The translations under genes and the position numbers were made by a program. A DNA stretch of 64,000 nucleotides from Salinibacterium sp. (GTDB lineage Bacteria > Actinomycetota > Actinomycetes > Actinomycetales > Microbacteriaceae). Under the pieces are notes generated by a model. That model made no database searches and was not told the DNA's origin. It saw only the letters and a list, made by a program, of their open reading frames with translations. Positions 51,984 through 61,375 of the stretch are shown here, in pieces. The stretch is taken from assembly GCA_025351795.1 (NCBI GenBank), contig JANXVG010000010.1, positions 1 to 64,000 of the forward strand, given 5' to 3'. Every line of letters begins with the position of its first letter. Position 1 is the stretch's first letter.

Positions 51984-52724
51984 ATGACAGATGAAATGCA
52001 GGGCACGCGTCGTGTGCCCACCGTTGCGAGGCAGCAGAAGAAGTCGCGTGGCATCAAACTGTTCATCCGTGACATTCTTCTGATCTTCCTGGCTGCTCTG
52101 CTCATTTCTTTCCTGATCAAGACGTTCCTGATCCGTTCGTTCTATATTCCGTCCGAGTCGATGCAGAATACGCTGCTCGTGAATGACCGCATCATTGTCA
52201 ACGAGCTTGAGCCCAAGCTCATGCCGATTGAGCACGGCGATATCGTGGTTTTCCAAGATCCCGGCTCGTGGCTTCCCGTGCAGCCGAAGGCGACTGTCGA
52301 TCCTGTTCTTGGGGCGATCGACATGGTTCTCGGCTTTGTGGGCCTGACCGCTCCAGACAGCAACGATCACCTGATTAAGCGGGTTATCGGCCTTCCTGGT
52401 GACACGGTCAAGTGCTGTGACGACTTTGGCCAATTGCTCGTCAACGGCGTTCCGCTCGACGAACCGTACATCAAGCTTCCGACGGGCGTGACGAAGGCCA
52501 CCCGCGAAGACTTCGAGGTGACAGTGCCAGCTGGCAAGCTCTGGGTGATGGGAGACAATCGGTACAACTCTGCCGACTCGGCCTTCCACCGCAACGATCC
52601 AAACGGCGGGTTTGTGCCGCAGAGCAACGTGGTCGGTCGCGCGATCATGATCACCTGGCCCACTAGCCGCTGGACGTGGCTCGACAACTACCCCGCTGTA
52701 TTCCATGGGGTGGGCTCGAAGTAG
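51984..52724 (+). CDS. lepB: Signal peptidase I
   Basis: LepB (246 residues) removes signal peptides at the outer face of the membrane. One N-terminal membrane helix (IRDILLIFLAALLISFLIKTF), then the catalytic serine in YIPSESMQNTL and lysine in DHLIKRVIGLPGDTVKC; box E is VPAGKLWVMGDNRYNSADS. Only the end of a hairpin separates it from rplS, and its TAG stop overlaps the rnhB start. Confidence 0.95.
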   Translation: MTDEMQGTRRVPTVARQQKKSRGIKLFIRDILLIFLAALLISFLIKTFLIRSFYIPSESMQNTLLVNDRIIVNELEPKLMPIEHGDIVVFQDPGSWLPVQPKATVDPVLGAIDMVLGFVGLTAPDSNDHLIKRVIGLPGDTVKCCDDFGQLLVNGVPLDEPYIKLPTGVTKATREDFEVTVPAGKLWVMGDNRYNSADSAFHRNDPNGGFVPQSNVVGRAIMITWPTSRWTWLDNYPAVFHGVGSK

Positions 52725-53371
52725 TGGCGCCCGTCGCTGATCCGACGATGGCGGTCGAGACGGCGCTGCATCAGAGTGGCGTGCGGTACGTGATCGGTTG
52801 CGACGAGGTGGGGCGCGGCGCGCTCGCCGGCCCGGTTGCCGTAGGTGCCTGCGTCGTAGACCCGAGTGTCGGTGAGCATCCGGTTGGCCTGCGCGACTCG
52901 AAGCTTCTCAGCGAGAAGCGCAGAGAGTCGCTCGCGCCGCTCGCTGAGGCCTGGGTGTTGTTCGCGGCAGTCGGACTTGCGTCTAACGACGAGGTCGACA
53001 CGCTCGGCCTCTCGGCTGCGCTCGGCCTCGCGGGTCGGCGTGCGCTCATGCAGTTACACGAGCGGGGGGCATCGATTCGGCAGAGCCTCGTATTGCTCGA
53101 CGGATCGTTCGACTGGTTGAATCCGGCACTGGGTTCGCCCGTGAGGGTTACGACACGCGTCAAGGCCGACCGGGACTGCGCGTCGGTGGCTGCGGCATCC
53201 GTGGTGGCGAAAGTGCATCGTGACCGTCTGATGATCGAAGCGGATGCCCACCTGCCCGGCTACGGCTGGGCCAGCAATAAGGGCTACGGCTCTGAGGCGC
53301 ACCTCGCCGCGATCACGGAGCTGGGGCCGACCGACTTTCATCGGCGGACGTGGTTGAAAGAGCCACGCTAG
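52724..53371 (+). CDS. rnhB: Ribonuclease HII
   Basis: RNase HII (215 residues) excises ribonucleotides from DNA and RNA-DNA hybrids. Catalytic acidic residues: YVIGCDEVGRGALAGPV (Asp, Glu), LLDGSFDWL and VKADRDCASVAAASVVAKVHRD, with GYGWASNKGYGSEAHLAAI at the end. GTG 52724 overlaps the lepB stop by one base; ATG 52748 is an alternative eight codons on. Confidence 0.95.
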   Translation: MAPVADPTMAVETALHQSGVRYVIGCDEVGRGALAGPVAVGACVVDPSVGEHPVGLRDSKLLSEKRRESLAPLAEAWVLFAAVGLASNDEVDTLGLSAALGLAGRRALMQLHERGASIRQSLVLLDGSFDWLNPALGSPVRVTTRVKADRDCASVAAASVVAKVHRDRLMIEADAHLPGYGWASNKGYGSEAHLAAITELGPTDFHRRTWLKEPR

Positions 53372-53383
53372 AATCGACTGGTT

Positions 53384-53707
53384 ATGGACGAAGACGAGTT
53401 CGAAGACTACGACCGCGAAGTTGAGCTGGCGCTGTATCGCGAGTACCGCGATGTCGTGAGCCAGTTTCGGTACGTCGTCGAGACCGAGCGTCGCTTCTAC
53501 CTCGCCAACGAGGTAGAACTTGTGCGTCAAGATACCGACCACGATTTCTACTTTGAACTCACGATGAACGATGTCTGGGTGTGGGACGTCTACCGTTCAG
53601 ATCGCTTCGTGAAGTCGGTTCGCGTGCTCACGTTCAAAGACGTCAATGTCGAAGAGCTCAGCGCCAAGGAACTCGAACTGCCTAAAGAACTCGCGCTCGA
53701 CGAATAG
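53384..53707 (+). CDS. DUF2469 family protein
   Basis: 107 residues, strongly acidic, beginning MDEDEFEDYDREVELALYRE, with RYVVETERRFYLANEVELV and VWDVYRSDRFVKSVRVLTFK. Conserved in actinobacteria directly after rnhB; no known function. A TAGAAT box lies nine bases before the ATG. Ends 69 bases before the convergent phosphoketolase. Confidence 0.92.
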   Translation: MDEDEFEDYDREVELALYREYRDVVSQFRYVVETERRFYLANEVELVRQDTDHDFYFELTMNDVWVWDVYRSDRFVKSVRVLTFKDVNVEELSAKELELPKELALDE

Positions 53708-53776
53708 TGCCGTCAGCGCGGCGGTCGCGACAGTGATCACACGACGCTAACGCCGAGTCAGACCGCGAGATCGGTG

Positions 53777-56209
53777 CTACGTATTGTCGCCTCCCGTGCT
53801 GTCCAGGCGCGTGTTAACAGCTACCCCGAACGGCAGCCCCAAGATGCCAGCGACGTCCGCCGGGTCTTCGCCGACCTCGCGTGTGTACGCCCGGTGCGCC
53901 ATGCGCTCGTCATCCATTCGTTGCGACAGCGCTGCGTAGGTCTGTTCGAGCCCGGGAACGCGGCGGATGACATCCATGACGAGTCGAAACCGGTCCAAGC
54001 TGTTAAGCATCAGCATGTCAAAAGGCGTGGTGGTGGTGCCCTGCTCGGTGAAGCCCCGCACGTGGATGTTGGCGTGATTGGTGCGGCGATAGGTGAGTCG
54101 GTGCACGAGGGTTGGGTAGCCGTGGAATGCAAATATCACCGGGCGATCGCGCGTGAACAGGGCATCGAACTCGTCGTTCGTGAGACCGTGTGGATGCTCG
54201 GCGCTGTCTTGCAGGCGCATCAGGTCGACCACGTTGATGAACCTCACCCGTAACTCGGGAATCTCCCGCTTGAGGATCTGAACGGCCGCCATCGCCTCGA
54301 CCGTAGGGATGTCGCCCGCGCAGGCGACCACGACATCCGGTTCTTCTCCGGCCTTCTCGCTGCCAGCCCACTCCCAGACTCCCAGGCCTCGCGCGCCATG
54401 CGCTCGCGCCTCGGCGAGGGAGAGCAGGCTCGCTGTCGGCTGCTTTCCTGCGACGATCACGTTGACGTAGTTGCGCGTGGCGAGGCAGTGCTCCATCGTG
54501 ACGAGCAGAGTGTTCGCGTCTGGTGGCAGATAGACGCGCACAATGCTCGCCCGCTTGTTGACCACGAGGTCGAGAAAGCCGGGGTCCTGATGCGAGAAAC
54601 CGTTATGGTCTTGGCGCCAGACGTGGGACGACAGCAGGTAGGTGAACGATGCGACCGGGCGGCGCCATTCGACATCTGAGCTCGACTCGAGCCACTTCGC
54701 ATACTGGTTGAACATCGCGTCCACCACGTGGATGAATGCCTCGTACGACGTAAATACTCCGTGCCGTCCGGTAAGAATGTACGCCTCAAGTAGCCCTTGG
54801 GTCAGATTCTCGCTCAGCACTTCGATCACTCGCCCGTCGTGGCTCAGGTGCTCATCGGTAGCCAGCACCTCGCCCTGCCAGGCCTTCGCTGTTACCTCAT
54901 AGACGTCGTCCAAACGATTGGATGCGGTCTCGTCCGGCCCAAAAATGCGGAAGTTTTTCGGGTTGGCGACAATCACATCACGCAGCCACTTGCCCAACAC
55001 GCGCGTTGGTTCGGCGAGCACACCGCGTGCTGACGAGACGTCGATTGCGTGATCAGTGAGCGGCGGCAGTGCCAATGCGTGCAGAAGAAGCCCGCCGTTT
55101 GCGTGCGGGTTGGCGCTCATCCGCCGGTCACCGGTGGGGCGGATGGGCGCAAGCTCGGCCACCGGTCGGCCCGCTGCGTCGAACAGCTCATGCGCGCGGT
55201 AGCTCTGCAGCCAGTGCTCAAGCAGCTTCAGGTGCTCGGGGTTCTCGCGCACGGTGGAAAGCGGCACTTGGTGCGCCCGCCAGGTGTTCTCGACGGGCAC
55301 GCCATCGACGAATCTCGGCCCCGTCCAGCCCTTGGGGGTCTTGAGAATGAGCATGGGCCACAGCGGGCGTTGGGTGTTTCCCGCTTCGCGAGCATCCGTT
55401 TGGATTCGGGTGATTTCGTCGGCAGCCCACTCGAGGTCGGCGGCAAAGCGCTCGTGCACGAGCATGGGGTCTTCGCCGTCGAAGCCGCCTGAGACGATGC
55501 GCGGCTGGTAACCATAGCCGTGGAAGAGGTCGAGCAGTTCGCTCTCGGGGATGCGGGCGAGCACCGTAGGGTTTGCGATCTTGTAGCCGTTGAGATTAAG
55601 AATCGGCAGTACGGCGCCGTCGGTAGCCGCATTGAGAAACTTGTTCAGATGCCAACTCGTGGCGAGGGTTGCAGTTTCGGCCTCGCCGTCGCCAACGACG
55701 CACGCCACGATGAGGTCGGGGTTATCGAGCGCAGCACCGTACGCGTGTACGAGCGAATAGCCGAGCTCCCCACCCTCGTGTATCGAGCCAGGAGTCTCTG
55801 GTGCAGCGTGCGAGGGAATACCGCCAGGAAAGGAGAACTGCCGAAACAGTTTCTGCATGCCGGTCGTATCTGAGGTGATGTCGACGTAGAGCTCAGAATA
55901 CGTGCCGTCGAGGTAAGCATTTGCGACGATACCGGGACCGCCGTGGCCCGGGCCTGCCACGTAGACCACGTTGAGGTCACGTTCAACGATCAGGCGGTTG
56001 AGGTGCGCCCAGACCAAATTAAGCGCCGGAGTTGTGCCCCAGTGCCCGAGGAGCCGCGGTTTGATGTCGGTGACCTCGAGCGGTCGATTTAGCAGTGGGT
56101 TGTCGAGGAGGTAGATCTGCCCGACCGCCAGGTAGTTGGCGGCACGCCACCAGCGGTCGACGGTCTTGAGTTGATCAGCACGGGAGCGCTCGGTCTTAGG
56201 GGAAGTCAC
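53777..56209 (-). CDS. xfp: Xylulose-5-phosphate/fructose-6-phosphate phosphoketolase
   Basis: 810 residues, thiamine-diphosphate enzyme that splits xylulose 5-P (and often fructose 6-P) with phosphate to acetyl phosphate. Landmarks: [73 protein letters not shown], the ThDP motif [10 protein letters not shown] and [20 protein letters not shown]. It gives a pentose-to-acetate bypass of glycolysis. GTG start seven bases after TAACGT (56217-56222, minus strand). Stands alone, inserted in the conserved run between DUF2469 and yraN. Confidence 0.95.
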   Translation of the reverse strand: MTSPKTERSRADQLKTVDRWWRAANYLAVGQIYLLDNPLLNRPLEVTDIKPRLLGHWGTTPALNLVWAHLNRLIVERDLNVVYVAGPGHGGPGIVANAYLDGTYSELYVDITSDTTGMQKLFRQFSFPGGIPSHAAPETPGSIHEGGELGYSLVHAYGAALDNPDLIVACVVGDGEAETATLATSWHLNKFLNAATDGAVLPILNLNGYKIANPTVLARIPESELLDLFHGYGYQPRIVSGGFDGEDPMLVHERFAADLEWAADEITRIQTDAREAGNTQRPLWPMLILKTPKGWTGPRFVDGVPVENTWRAHQVPLSTVRENPEHLKLLEHWLQSYRAHELFDAAGRPVAELAPIRPTGDRRMSANPHANGGLLLHALALPPLTDHAIDVSSARGVLAEPTRVLGKWLRDVIVANPKNFRIFGPDETASNRLDDVYEVTAKAWQGEVLATDEHLSHDGRVIEVLSENLTQGLLEAYILTGRHGVFTSYEAFIHVVDAMFNQYAKWLESSSDVEWRRPVASFTYLLSSHVWRQDHNGFSHQDPGFLDLVVNKRASIVRVYLPPDANTLLVTMEHCLATRNYVNVIVAGKQPTASLLSLAEARAHGARGLGVWEWAGSEKAGEEPDVVVACAGDIPTVEAMAAVQILKREIPELRVRFINVVDLMRLQDSAEHPHGLTNDEFDALFTRDRPVIFAFHGYPTLVHRLTYRRTNHANIHVRGFTEQGTTTTPFDMLMLNSLDRFRLVMDVIRRVPGLEQTYAALSQRMDDERMAHRAYTREVGEDPADVAGILGLPFGVAVNTRLDSTGGDNT

Positions 56210-56348
56210 ACGGGCGACGTTACTCGTGACTGGCGCTGTGGGCGACGCGTTCTCTCAGCTAGTCCGCAGCCGCGGCACAAAGAGCGCGGTTTCCACCGTC
56301 AGCGCCGGGGTGCGATTAATGACCGGGCTCGGTCGCCATCCTTGACCC

Positions 56349-56705
56349 GTGGCAGCAAAAGACGAATTAGGCAGACGCGGTGAAGTTATCGCCGCCCGGT
56401 ACCTCGAGGGTGTGGGCTTGCGTATCGTGGAGCGCAACTGGCGCTGTGCCCAGGGCGAGATCGACCTCGTCGCGGGTGAGGGCGATGAACTGGTGTTCGT
56501 CGAGGTCAAGACCCGATCGAGCGTGGCATTTGGGCATCCGCTTGAGGCGATCACGACCCAGAAACTGGCGCGACTGCGGCGGCTCGCCGCGGCGTGGTGT
56601 GCGGCGCATCCCGGCAATCACGACCGCATTCGCATCGACGCGGTTGCCGTGATCGCGCCCGCTGCTGGCCCGATAGCTGTCGAACACTTGCGCAGGGTTT
56701 TTTGA
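56349..56705 (+). CDS. YraN/UPF0102 family endonuclease-like protein
   Basis: 118 residues of the restriction-endonuclease-like fold: DELGRRGEVIAARYLEGVGL, RNWRCAQGEIDLVAGEGDEL and VFVEVKTRSSVAFGHPLEAI hold the E-x-D-x-ExK core. Found next to comM and dprA widely; role in DNA processing suspected but unproven. GTG start. Overlaps comM by one base (TGATG). Confidence 0.92.
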   Translation: MAAKDELGRRGEVIAARYLEGVGLRIVERNWRCAQGEIDLVAGEGDELVFVEVKTRSSVAFGHPLEAITTQKLARLRRLAAAWCAAHPGNHDRIRIDAVAVIAPAAGPIAVEHLRRVF

Positions 56706-58240
56706 TGGCATTGGGGCGTACGCACTCAATTTCGCTGCTCGGGTTGCAGGGCGCGATCGTGGAGGTCGAGGCCGACATCTCAAGCAACCTACCGGCGTTC
56801 GTGCTCATTGGACTGCCAGATACCGCTCTCAACGAGGCGAAAGACCGGGTGCGTGCTGCCGCCACAAACTCCGGATGTGGGTTGCCGAACCGCAAAATTA
56901 CCGTCAATCTGTCTCCGGCGGCCCTGCCCAAGCATGGGTCTGGCTTCGACCTCGCGATTGCGGTCGCCGCTCTTGCCGCTGCTGGCTCGATTAGCGCGGA
57001 GTCGATCGATCAGGTGGTGCATCTCGGCGAACTCGGGCTCGACGGGCGGTTACGACCGATCGACGGAATTCTTCCCGCGGTGCTCGGAGCGTCGCGCGCC
57101 GGGTTTACGACGGTGATGGTGCCCACCGGCAATGCAGTCGAAGCGAGCCTGGTGCCTGGAGTTCGTGTCGTGTCGGTCGCTTCACTGCGAGACGCAGCGA
57201 TCTGGCATGGTGGTGCCTTCGAACCCAAACCCGTCGAGGCGCTGATCCGGCCGCAGGCAGACGCCGTTGCCGACGACAACGGTGACCTCGCCGACGTCAT
57301 CGGCAATGCAGATGCCGTAGAGGCCATGATCGTTGCGGCTGCCGGTGGTCACCACGTCTTCCTGCTCGGCCCGCCCGGTGCCGGTAAGACGATGCTTGCC
57401 TCGCGACTGCCGGGGCTCCTACCCGACCTCGATGCGCGGGCAGCGCTCGAAGTGAGCTCGGTGCGATCGCTCTCTGGGCTACCGATCGGGTCGTCGCTCA
57501 TCACGCGCCCACCGATGGAAAGTCCGCATCACACGGCGACGGCCGCAGCGCTTGTCGGTGGAGGCAGCGGAGTGATTCGTCCGGGAGCGGCGGCACGCGC
57601 GTCGCACGGTGTGCTGTTTCTCGATGAGGCACCCGAGTTTGCGAGCCCCGTGCTCGATGCCCTTCGGCAGCCGCTCGAATCCGGCGTCATCAGCATTCAT
57701 CGGGCCAACGCGGTCGCGCACTTTCCCGGCAGTTTCCAATTGGTCCTCGCGGCAAACCCGTGCCCGTGTGGCCAGTACGGGGCACCCGATTCGGAGTGCA
57801 CGTGCCCTCCGTCGGCACGACGCAGATACCTTGCGCGGCTATCTGGCCCTCTGCTCGATCGCATTGACATCCAGTTTCGAGTGCAGCGCATCACCTCTGC
57901 GCAGTTGCGGGTCGCGGGCGAGTCACCGCGCCTGTCTACCGCGGAGGCGCGTGCTCGAGTGACCGCCGCGCGAGCGCGAGCGCGAGCACGCCTAAAAGAC
58001 ACGCCATGGACCGTGAACTCACAAGTGCCTGGCGCTTGGCTGCGCGGTCCGCTCGCGCGGCTGACTACGAAAACCACCGCATCGATCGATCGCGCACTTG
58101 AGCGGGGCGGAATCACCATGCGCGGCTACGACCGAGTGCTCCGGTTGGCCTGGACTATCGCCGATCTCGAATCGGCCGACCGGCCAACCCCTGACCACGT
58201 CGGTCGCGGTCTCTACCTCAGGAAGGCGATGTCATCATGA
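56705..58240 (+). CDS. comM: ComM-like AAA+ ATPase (Mg-chelatase family, YifB)
   Basis: 511 residues. ComM is a hexameric helicase that promotes branch migration in natural transformation. N-terminal ChlI-like domain (GLPDTALNEAKDRVRAAATN, LPKHGSGFDLAIAVAALAAA), Walker A LLGPPGAGKTMLASRL, Walker B GVLFLDEAPEF, zinc-like AANPCPCGQYGAPDSECTCP and sensor RLSGPLLDRIDIQF. Start ATG 56705 shares a base with the yraN stop; its end overlaps dprA (ATGA). Confidence 0.93.
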   Translation: MALGRTHSISLLGLQGAIVEVEADISSNLPAFVLIGLPDTALNEAKDRVRAAATNSGCGLPNRKITVNLSPAALPKHGSGFDLAIAVAALAAAGSISAESIDQVVHLGELGLDGRLRPIDGILPAVLGASRAGFTTVMVPTGNAVEASLVPGVRVVSVASLRDAAIWHGGAFEPKPVEALIRPQADAVADDNGDLADVIGNADAVEAMIVAAAGGHHVFLLGPPGAGKTMLASRLPGLLPDLDARAALEVSSVRSLSGLPIGSSLITRPPMESPHHTATAAALVGGGSGVIRPGAAARASHGVLFLDEAPEFASPVLDALRQPLESGVISIHRANAVAHFPGSFQLVLAANPCPCGQYGAPDSECTCPPSARRRYLARLSGPLLDRIDIQFRVQRITSAQLRVAGESPRLSTAEARARVTAARARARARLKDTPWTVNSQVPGAWLRGPLARLTTKTTASIDRALERGGITMRGYDRVLRLAWTIADLESADRPTPDHVGRGLYLRKAMSS

Positions 58241-59460
58241 CCATGTTTGGGCTCAAGGAAGCGGAGGTCTCAACGCTCGTGCGCGAAATCGCGGGGGATG
58301 AGCTGGATCACGAAGCCGTCCGTGACCGATTCGCGCGTGCGACCTGGACGGGTGTTGCTGAACCGGGCGACCGAATGGCCGGCTTGCTCGCCGCCACACT
58401 TGGCGCGGCGACCGCGCTCGACGCCGTCGTTGAGCACTGGACGGTCGAACGGCTGCACGCCGCGCTCGATGAGGCGGGTGTCACGGAAGGCACCAGCGAC
58501 GAACTTCGCCTAGCGCTCGATCGGTGGCACCCGAGGCTCACTTCGGCGACGGCGCTGCTCGCTCTTCGGCAGGCCGCGCGATGTGGTGCGCGACTGCTCA
58601 CTCCTGAGAGTCGCCTGTGGCCGAACGGACTCGCCGATCTTGAGCTGCACGCGCCGCTCGCGCTGTGGGTGCGCGGCAATGATGCGGCGCTCGTGGCAAT
58701 CAATTCGTCGATCGCACTGGTCGGCGCACGGGCGGCGACCGGGTATGGCGAGCACGTGACCATGGAGGCATCGGCCGGACTCGTCGACCGCGGCTACGCG
58801 ATCGTGTCAGGGGCCGCGTATGGCATCGACGGTATGGCCCATCGAGCAGCGCTGGCGAGCCGCGGCCAGACGATTGCCTTCCTCGCAGGCGGCGTTGACC
58901 GTTTTTACCCGAGCGGCCACGAGGCACTTCTCACGCGAATCATCGACTCCGGCGTTATCATCTCCGAGCTACCGTGTGGCTCACCGCCGACAAAGTGGCG
59001 GTTTCTGCAGCGAAACCGACTGATCGCCGCGTCGGCTGGCGCAACCATCGTGCTCGAGGCCGGGTGGAGATCGGGGTCGCTCAACACCGCAGGCCACGCC
59101 GGGTCGCTCGGTCGTCCCTTGGGAGCAGTGCCCGGACCGGTTACCAGCGCCGCGTCCGCGGGGTGCCATCGACTCATCCGCGAGTTCAACGCAGTGCTCG
59201 TGACTAACCCGGACGAGATGGCCGAGCTATACCCGCGTGAGACACGCGCAGGCCCCGCGGAGCCGATCGCCGAGCCGCCGAGCAATCACGTGCGTGTGAT
59301 GGATGCACTCAGCTCGCGTGCCCCCCGCGCAGCAACGGACATTGCCGCGCGGTGCGGTCTCTCCGTAGCGAGCGTGCAGGCCGTGCTGGGCGTTCTCGAA
59401 CTCGAGGCGCGCATCGTGGAGCGTGAGCGCGGCTGGCTGAAGAAAGCAAAGAACACCTAG
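58237..59460 (+). CDS. dprA: DNA processing protein DprA
   Basis: 407 residues; loads RecA onto incoming single-stranded DNA. N-terminal helical domain, then the Rossmann-like core IALVGARAATGYGEHVTMEA, IVSGAAYGIDGMAHRAALAS, FLAGGVDRFYPSGHEALLTR, FLQRNRLIAASAGATIVLEA and GAVPGPVTSAASAGCHRLI, ending with a winged helix (ALSSRAPRAATDIAARCGLS). Overlaps comM by four bases and runs tail to tail with the next gene by four bases. Confidence 0.94.
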   Translation: MTMFGLKEAEVSTLVREIAGDELDHEAVRDRFARATWTGVAEPGDRMAGLLAATLGAATALDAVVEHWTVERLHAALDEAGVTEGTSDELRLALDRWHPRLTSATALLALRQAARCGARLLTPESRLWPNGLADLELHAPLALWVRGNDAALVAINSSIALVGARAATGYGEHVTMEASAGLVDRGYAIVSGAAYGIDGMAHRAALASRGQTIAFLAGGVDRFYPSGHEALLTRIIDSGVIISELPCGSPPTKWRFLQRNRLIAASAGATIVLEAGWRSGSLNTAGHAGSLGRPLGAVPGPVTSAASAGCHRLIREFNAVLVTNPDEMAELYPRETRAGPAEPIAEPPSNHVRVMDALSSRAPRAATDIAARCGLSVASVQAVLGVLELEARIVERERGWLKKAKNT

Positions 59461-59822
59461 TCAGCGACTCGATCGACGATGCCCACGAACCGGCTACCGA
59501 TGCCGTCCACCTCGAACCGGCTGAGACCGTCGGCGGGCAGTGGCAACTCGTCAATGCCGTGCTCTTCGCAGCTAAGGTAGCCGAATGCTGGCCACCACTT
59601 CTTTGGCCTGGCGACTTCGGTGAACCCGCAAACATCGCAGGTGAGTTGCACCCAGACCGGGCGAGCGCCCGTGCGGTTGGCCTTGGATTGCACGAGCCAG
59701 CCGGGCGGGTTGGATTGCAGCGCCGTAAACTCCGCCTCTGACATTCGCGCGGGAAGCCGATGGCGCTGTGCCATTTCGAGCGGGATATCGAGACGAAGGG
59801 CCGCCTCGCGTCTGCTGATCAC
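59457..59822 (-). CDS. Conserved hypothetical protein with Cys/His cluster
   Basis: 121 residues: LRLDIPLEMAQRHRLPARMS, NPPGWLVQSKANRTGARPVW, LTCDVCGFTEVARPKKWWPA, YLSCEEH and a terminal FEVDGIGSRFVGIVD. CxxC plus CxxH suggests a zinc site. The pattern looks like a conserved actinobacterial protein of unknown function. GTG 59822 is coupled to the TetR stop (GTGA), and the 3' end overlaps dprA (convergent, CTAG). Confidence 0.72.
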   Translation of the reverse strand: MISRREAALRLDIPLEMAQRHRLPARMSEAEFTALQSNPPGWLVQSKANRTGARPVWVQLTCDVCGFTEVARPKKWWPAFGYLSCEEHGIDELPLPADGLSRFEVDGIGSRFVGIVDRVAD

Positions 59823-60463
59823 GCGTGAGCGCCGTTCGTACGCGCGACAAGTCCCACCAGCAGATTTGTCAATGCCTCGCAGAGATTGCTCTCGAAAGAC
59901 AGCGTGAGCTCGTGCATGCCGGATTCGACTGTGACTTTCGCGATTGTTTCGGATGGAGTGTTGTACGGCCACATGCCGGCAATGATGATGAAGGTCGCAG
60001 CGGAGAAATGTTGGGCAGCCTCCACTGTGAGCATGGGCAATTGCGCGCGCACGAGGCGGGCAAGGCGGTTGGTGTTGTCGATGCCGCGGCGCCTGACGCT
60101 GCGTGCATAGTCGAGCGAGATGTTCCTCTCGAGCACGCCAGCCATTGCGCTGACAAGCTCACACAGCAGCGGTCGGGCTGCGAGGCTCGACGAGACGACG
60201 GATGCAACGTGCTCTTCGACAACGAACTGAGTTGCCGCGGTCGGGCCGACGCCGATGATCAGCTGCAGTGCGTCGAGCCAGGCCGACCACTCGGCATCGA
60301 GTACTTCGAGAAAGACTGCTTCTCGGCTTTCGAAGTAGCGCAGCACATTTGACTTGGCGAGGCCCACCCGATCACTCAACTCGCGCAGGCTGATGTCTGA
60401 CACTGCCCGCTCGGTCAGCATCGCGCGCGCCGTCAACAGGATCGTGGCGCGCCGCGCCGCCAC
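59819..60463 (-). CDS. TetR-family regulator
   Basis: 214 residues from GTG 60463: ARRATILLTARAMLTERAVS, then the helix-turn-helix DISLRELSDRVGLAKSNVLR-YFESREAVFLEVL. The frame is open for about 15 more codons upstream, and that part (EFQRARSPEQV) looks like a normal TetR N-terminus, but the only possible initiators there are ATT codons. Translationally coupled to the Cys/His hypothetical. Palindromes at 60496-60564 are likely its operators. Confidence 0.85.
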   Translation of the reverse strand: MAARRATILLTARAMLTERAVSDISLRELSDRVGLAKSNVLRYFESREAVFLEVLDAEWSAWLDALQLIIGVGPTAATQFVVEEHVASVVSSSLAARPLLCELVSAMAGVLERNISLDYARSVRRRGIDNTNRLARLVRAQLPMLTVEAAQHFSAATFIIIAGMWPYNTPSETIAKVTVESGMHELTLSFESNLCEALTNLLVGLVARTNGAHA

Positions 60464-60495
60464 CTGTTCGGGGCTTCGCGCGCGTTGAAATTCAA

Positions 60496-60564
60496 TGACG
60501 TTAATGTCAGAAGATTATCAGACCACCGGGCTTTTGATCAGAGGCTGACGGTCTGATGACGTCA
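60496..60564. promoter_or_regulatory. Cluster of palindromes upstream of the TetR gene
   Basis: TGACGTTAATGTCA (60496-60509, 12 of 14 symmetric), ATCAGACC...GGTCTGAT (60517-60524 and 60550-60557, perfect 8-base arms) and TGACGTCA (60557-60564) lie in the 300-base gap 60464-60756. The plus strand then opens MKTRAAIAVAERAG at 60573, which resembles only the first nine residues of zinc alcohol dehydrogenases before losing similarity, perhaps a relic of a divergent target gene. The rest of the gap shows nothing. Confidence 0.5.
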
Positions 60565-60756
60565 CCCTTCGCATGAAGACACGTGCAGCTATCGCGGTTG
60601 CCGAGCGTGCCGGGCTCACCGGCTCGCCCTCACCATCTCGCCCAAGCACGTCAGCCGGCCGAAGTGCGCGCTCAGTAGCTGGGGGTTCCGCTCGCCTCTG
60701 GCGGGAGTCTGAGCCGCTCACCGCGTTCAGCGCCCCGACCGCGTACCGTTGGCTGT

Positions 60757-61371
60757 GTGACCGCGATCGATTTTCTACGGCGTCCGGCAGTGGTATCTGC
60801 CTGGCTCGCGCCCATCCTCTTCATCGGTGGTACGACCGCTGCCGGCTTGGCCTGGCCGGCCTACAGTCCCGTGCACCAGACGATCAGCGAACTCGCAGCC
60901 GGGGATGCTCCCACCCGGGCGTTCATGACGGCGATCTTCGCACTGACGGCACTCTGTCACGCCGTGACCGGTACCTTCGCCACGGGCATCGGGGTGCCAG
61001 GGCGAGTGACACTGCTGGTGGCATCCATTGCCCTGTTCTCGGTCGCGGCGCACCCGCTGCCGACCGTCGCCGGCACATCGGTCGACCACACAGTGAGCGC
61101 GATGATCGGGTTCGTTCTGCTTGCAGCGTGGCCGCTACTCGGCATCCGTACCGTCGGCAGCATGCCGTCGGCGGTGCGGTCGCGCGGGGGCATCACCGGC
61201 ACGCTACTGCTCACGGCACTCTGCGTTGTATTTCTCGTGGTGTGGGCCGGCCACGACTCCGGTTCCCTCGGAGTCGTCGAGCGCGCCGCCGCCTACGCGG
61301 AGACCGTGTGGCCGACTCTCATTGTTAGCGCGTTGTTCATAGCCGCACGGCGGCAGAGCGCCGTAGTCTGA
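60757..61371 (+). CDS. DUF998 family membrane protein
   Basis: 204 residues with six hydrophobic segments. VSAWLAPILFIGGTTAAGLA and YSPVHQTISELAAGDAPTRA match the start of DUF998 proteins, followed by LTALCHAVTGTFATGIGVPG. Function unknown. GTG start seven bases after TACCGT (60744-60749); leaderless. Four bases separate it from the phosphoesterase gene. Confidence 0.83.
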   Translation: MTAIDFLRRPAVVSAWLAPILFIGGTTAAGLAWPAYSPVHQTISELAAGDAPTRAFMTAIFALTALCHAVTGTFATGIGVPGRVTLLVASIALFSVAAHPLPTVAGTSVDHTVSAMIGFVLLAAWPLLGIRTVGSMPSAVRSRGGITGTLLLTALCVVFLVVWAGHDSGSLGVVERAAAYAETVWPTLIVSALFIAARRQSAVV

Positions 61372-61375
61372 TCGC

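Noticed and set aside
60573-61328. 251-codon plus-strand frame overlapping the DUF998 gene
   Set aside because: Only its first nine residues resemble a known family; the rest is the shifted frame of DUF998, which has clear membrane segments.
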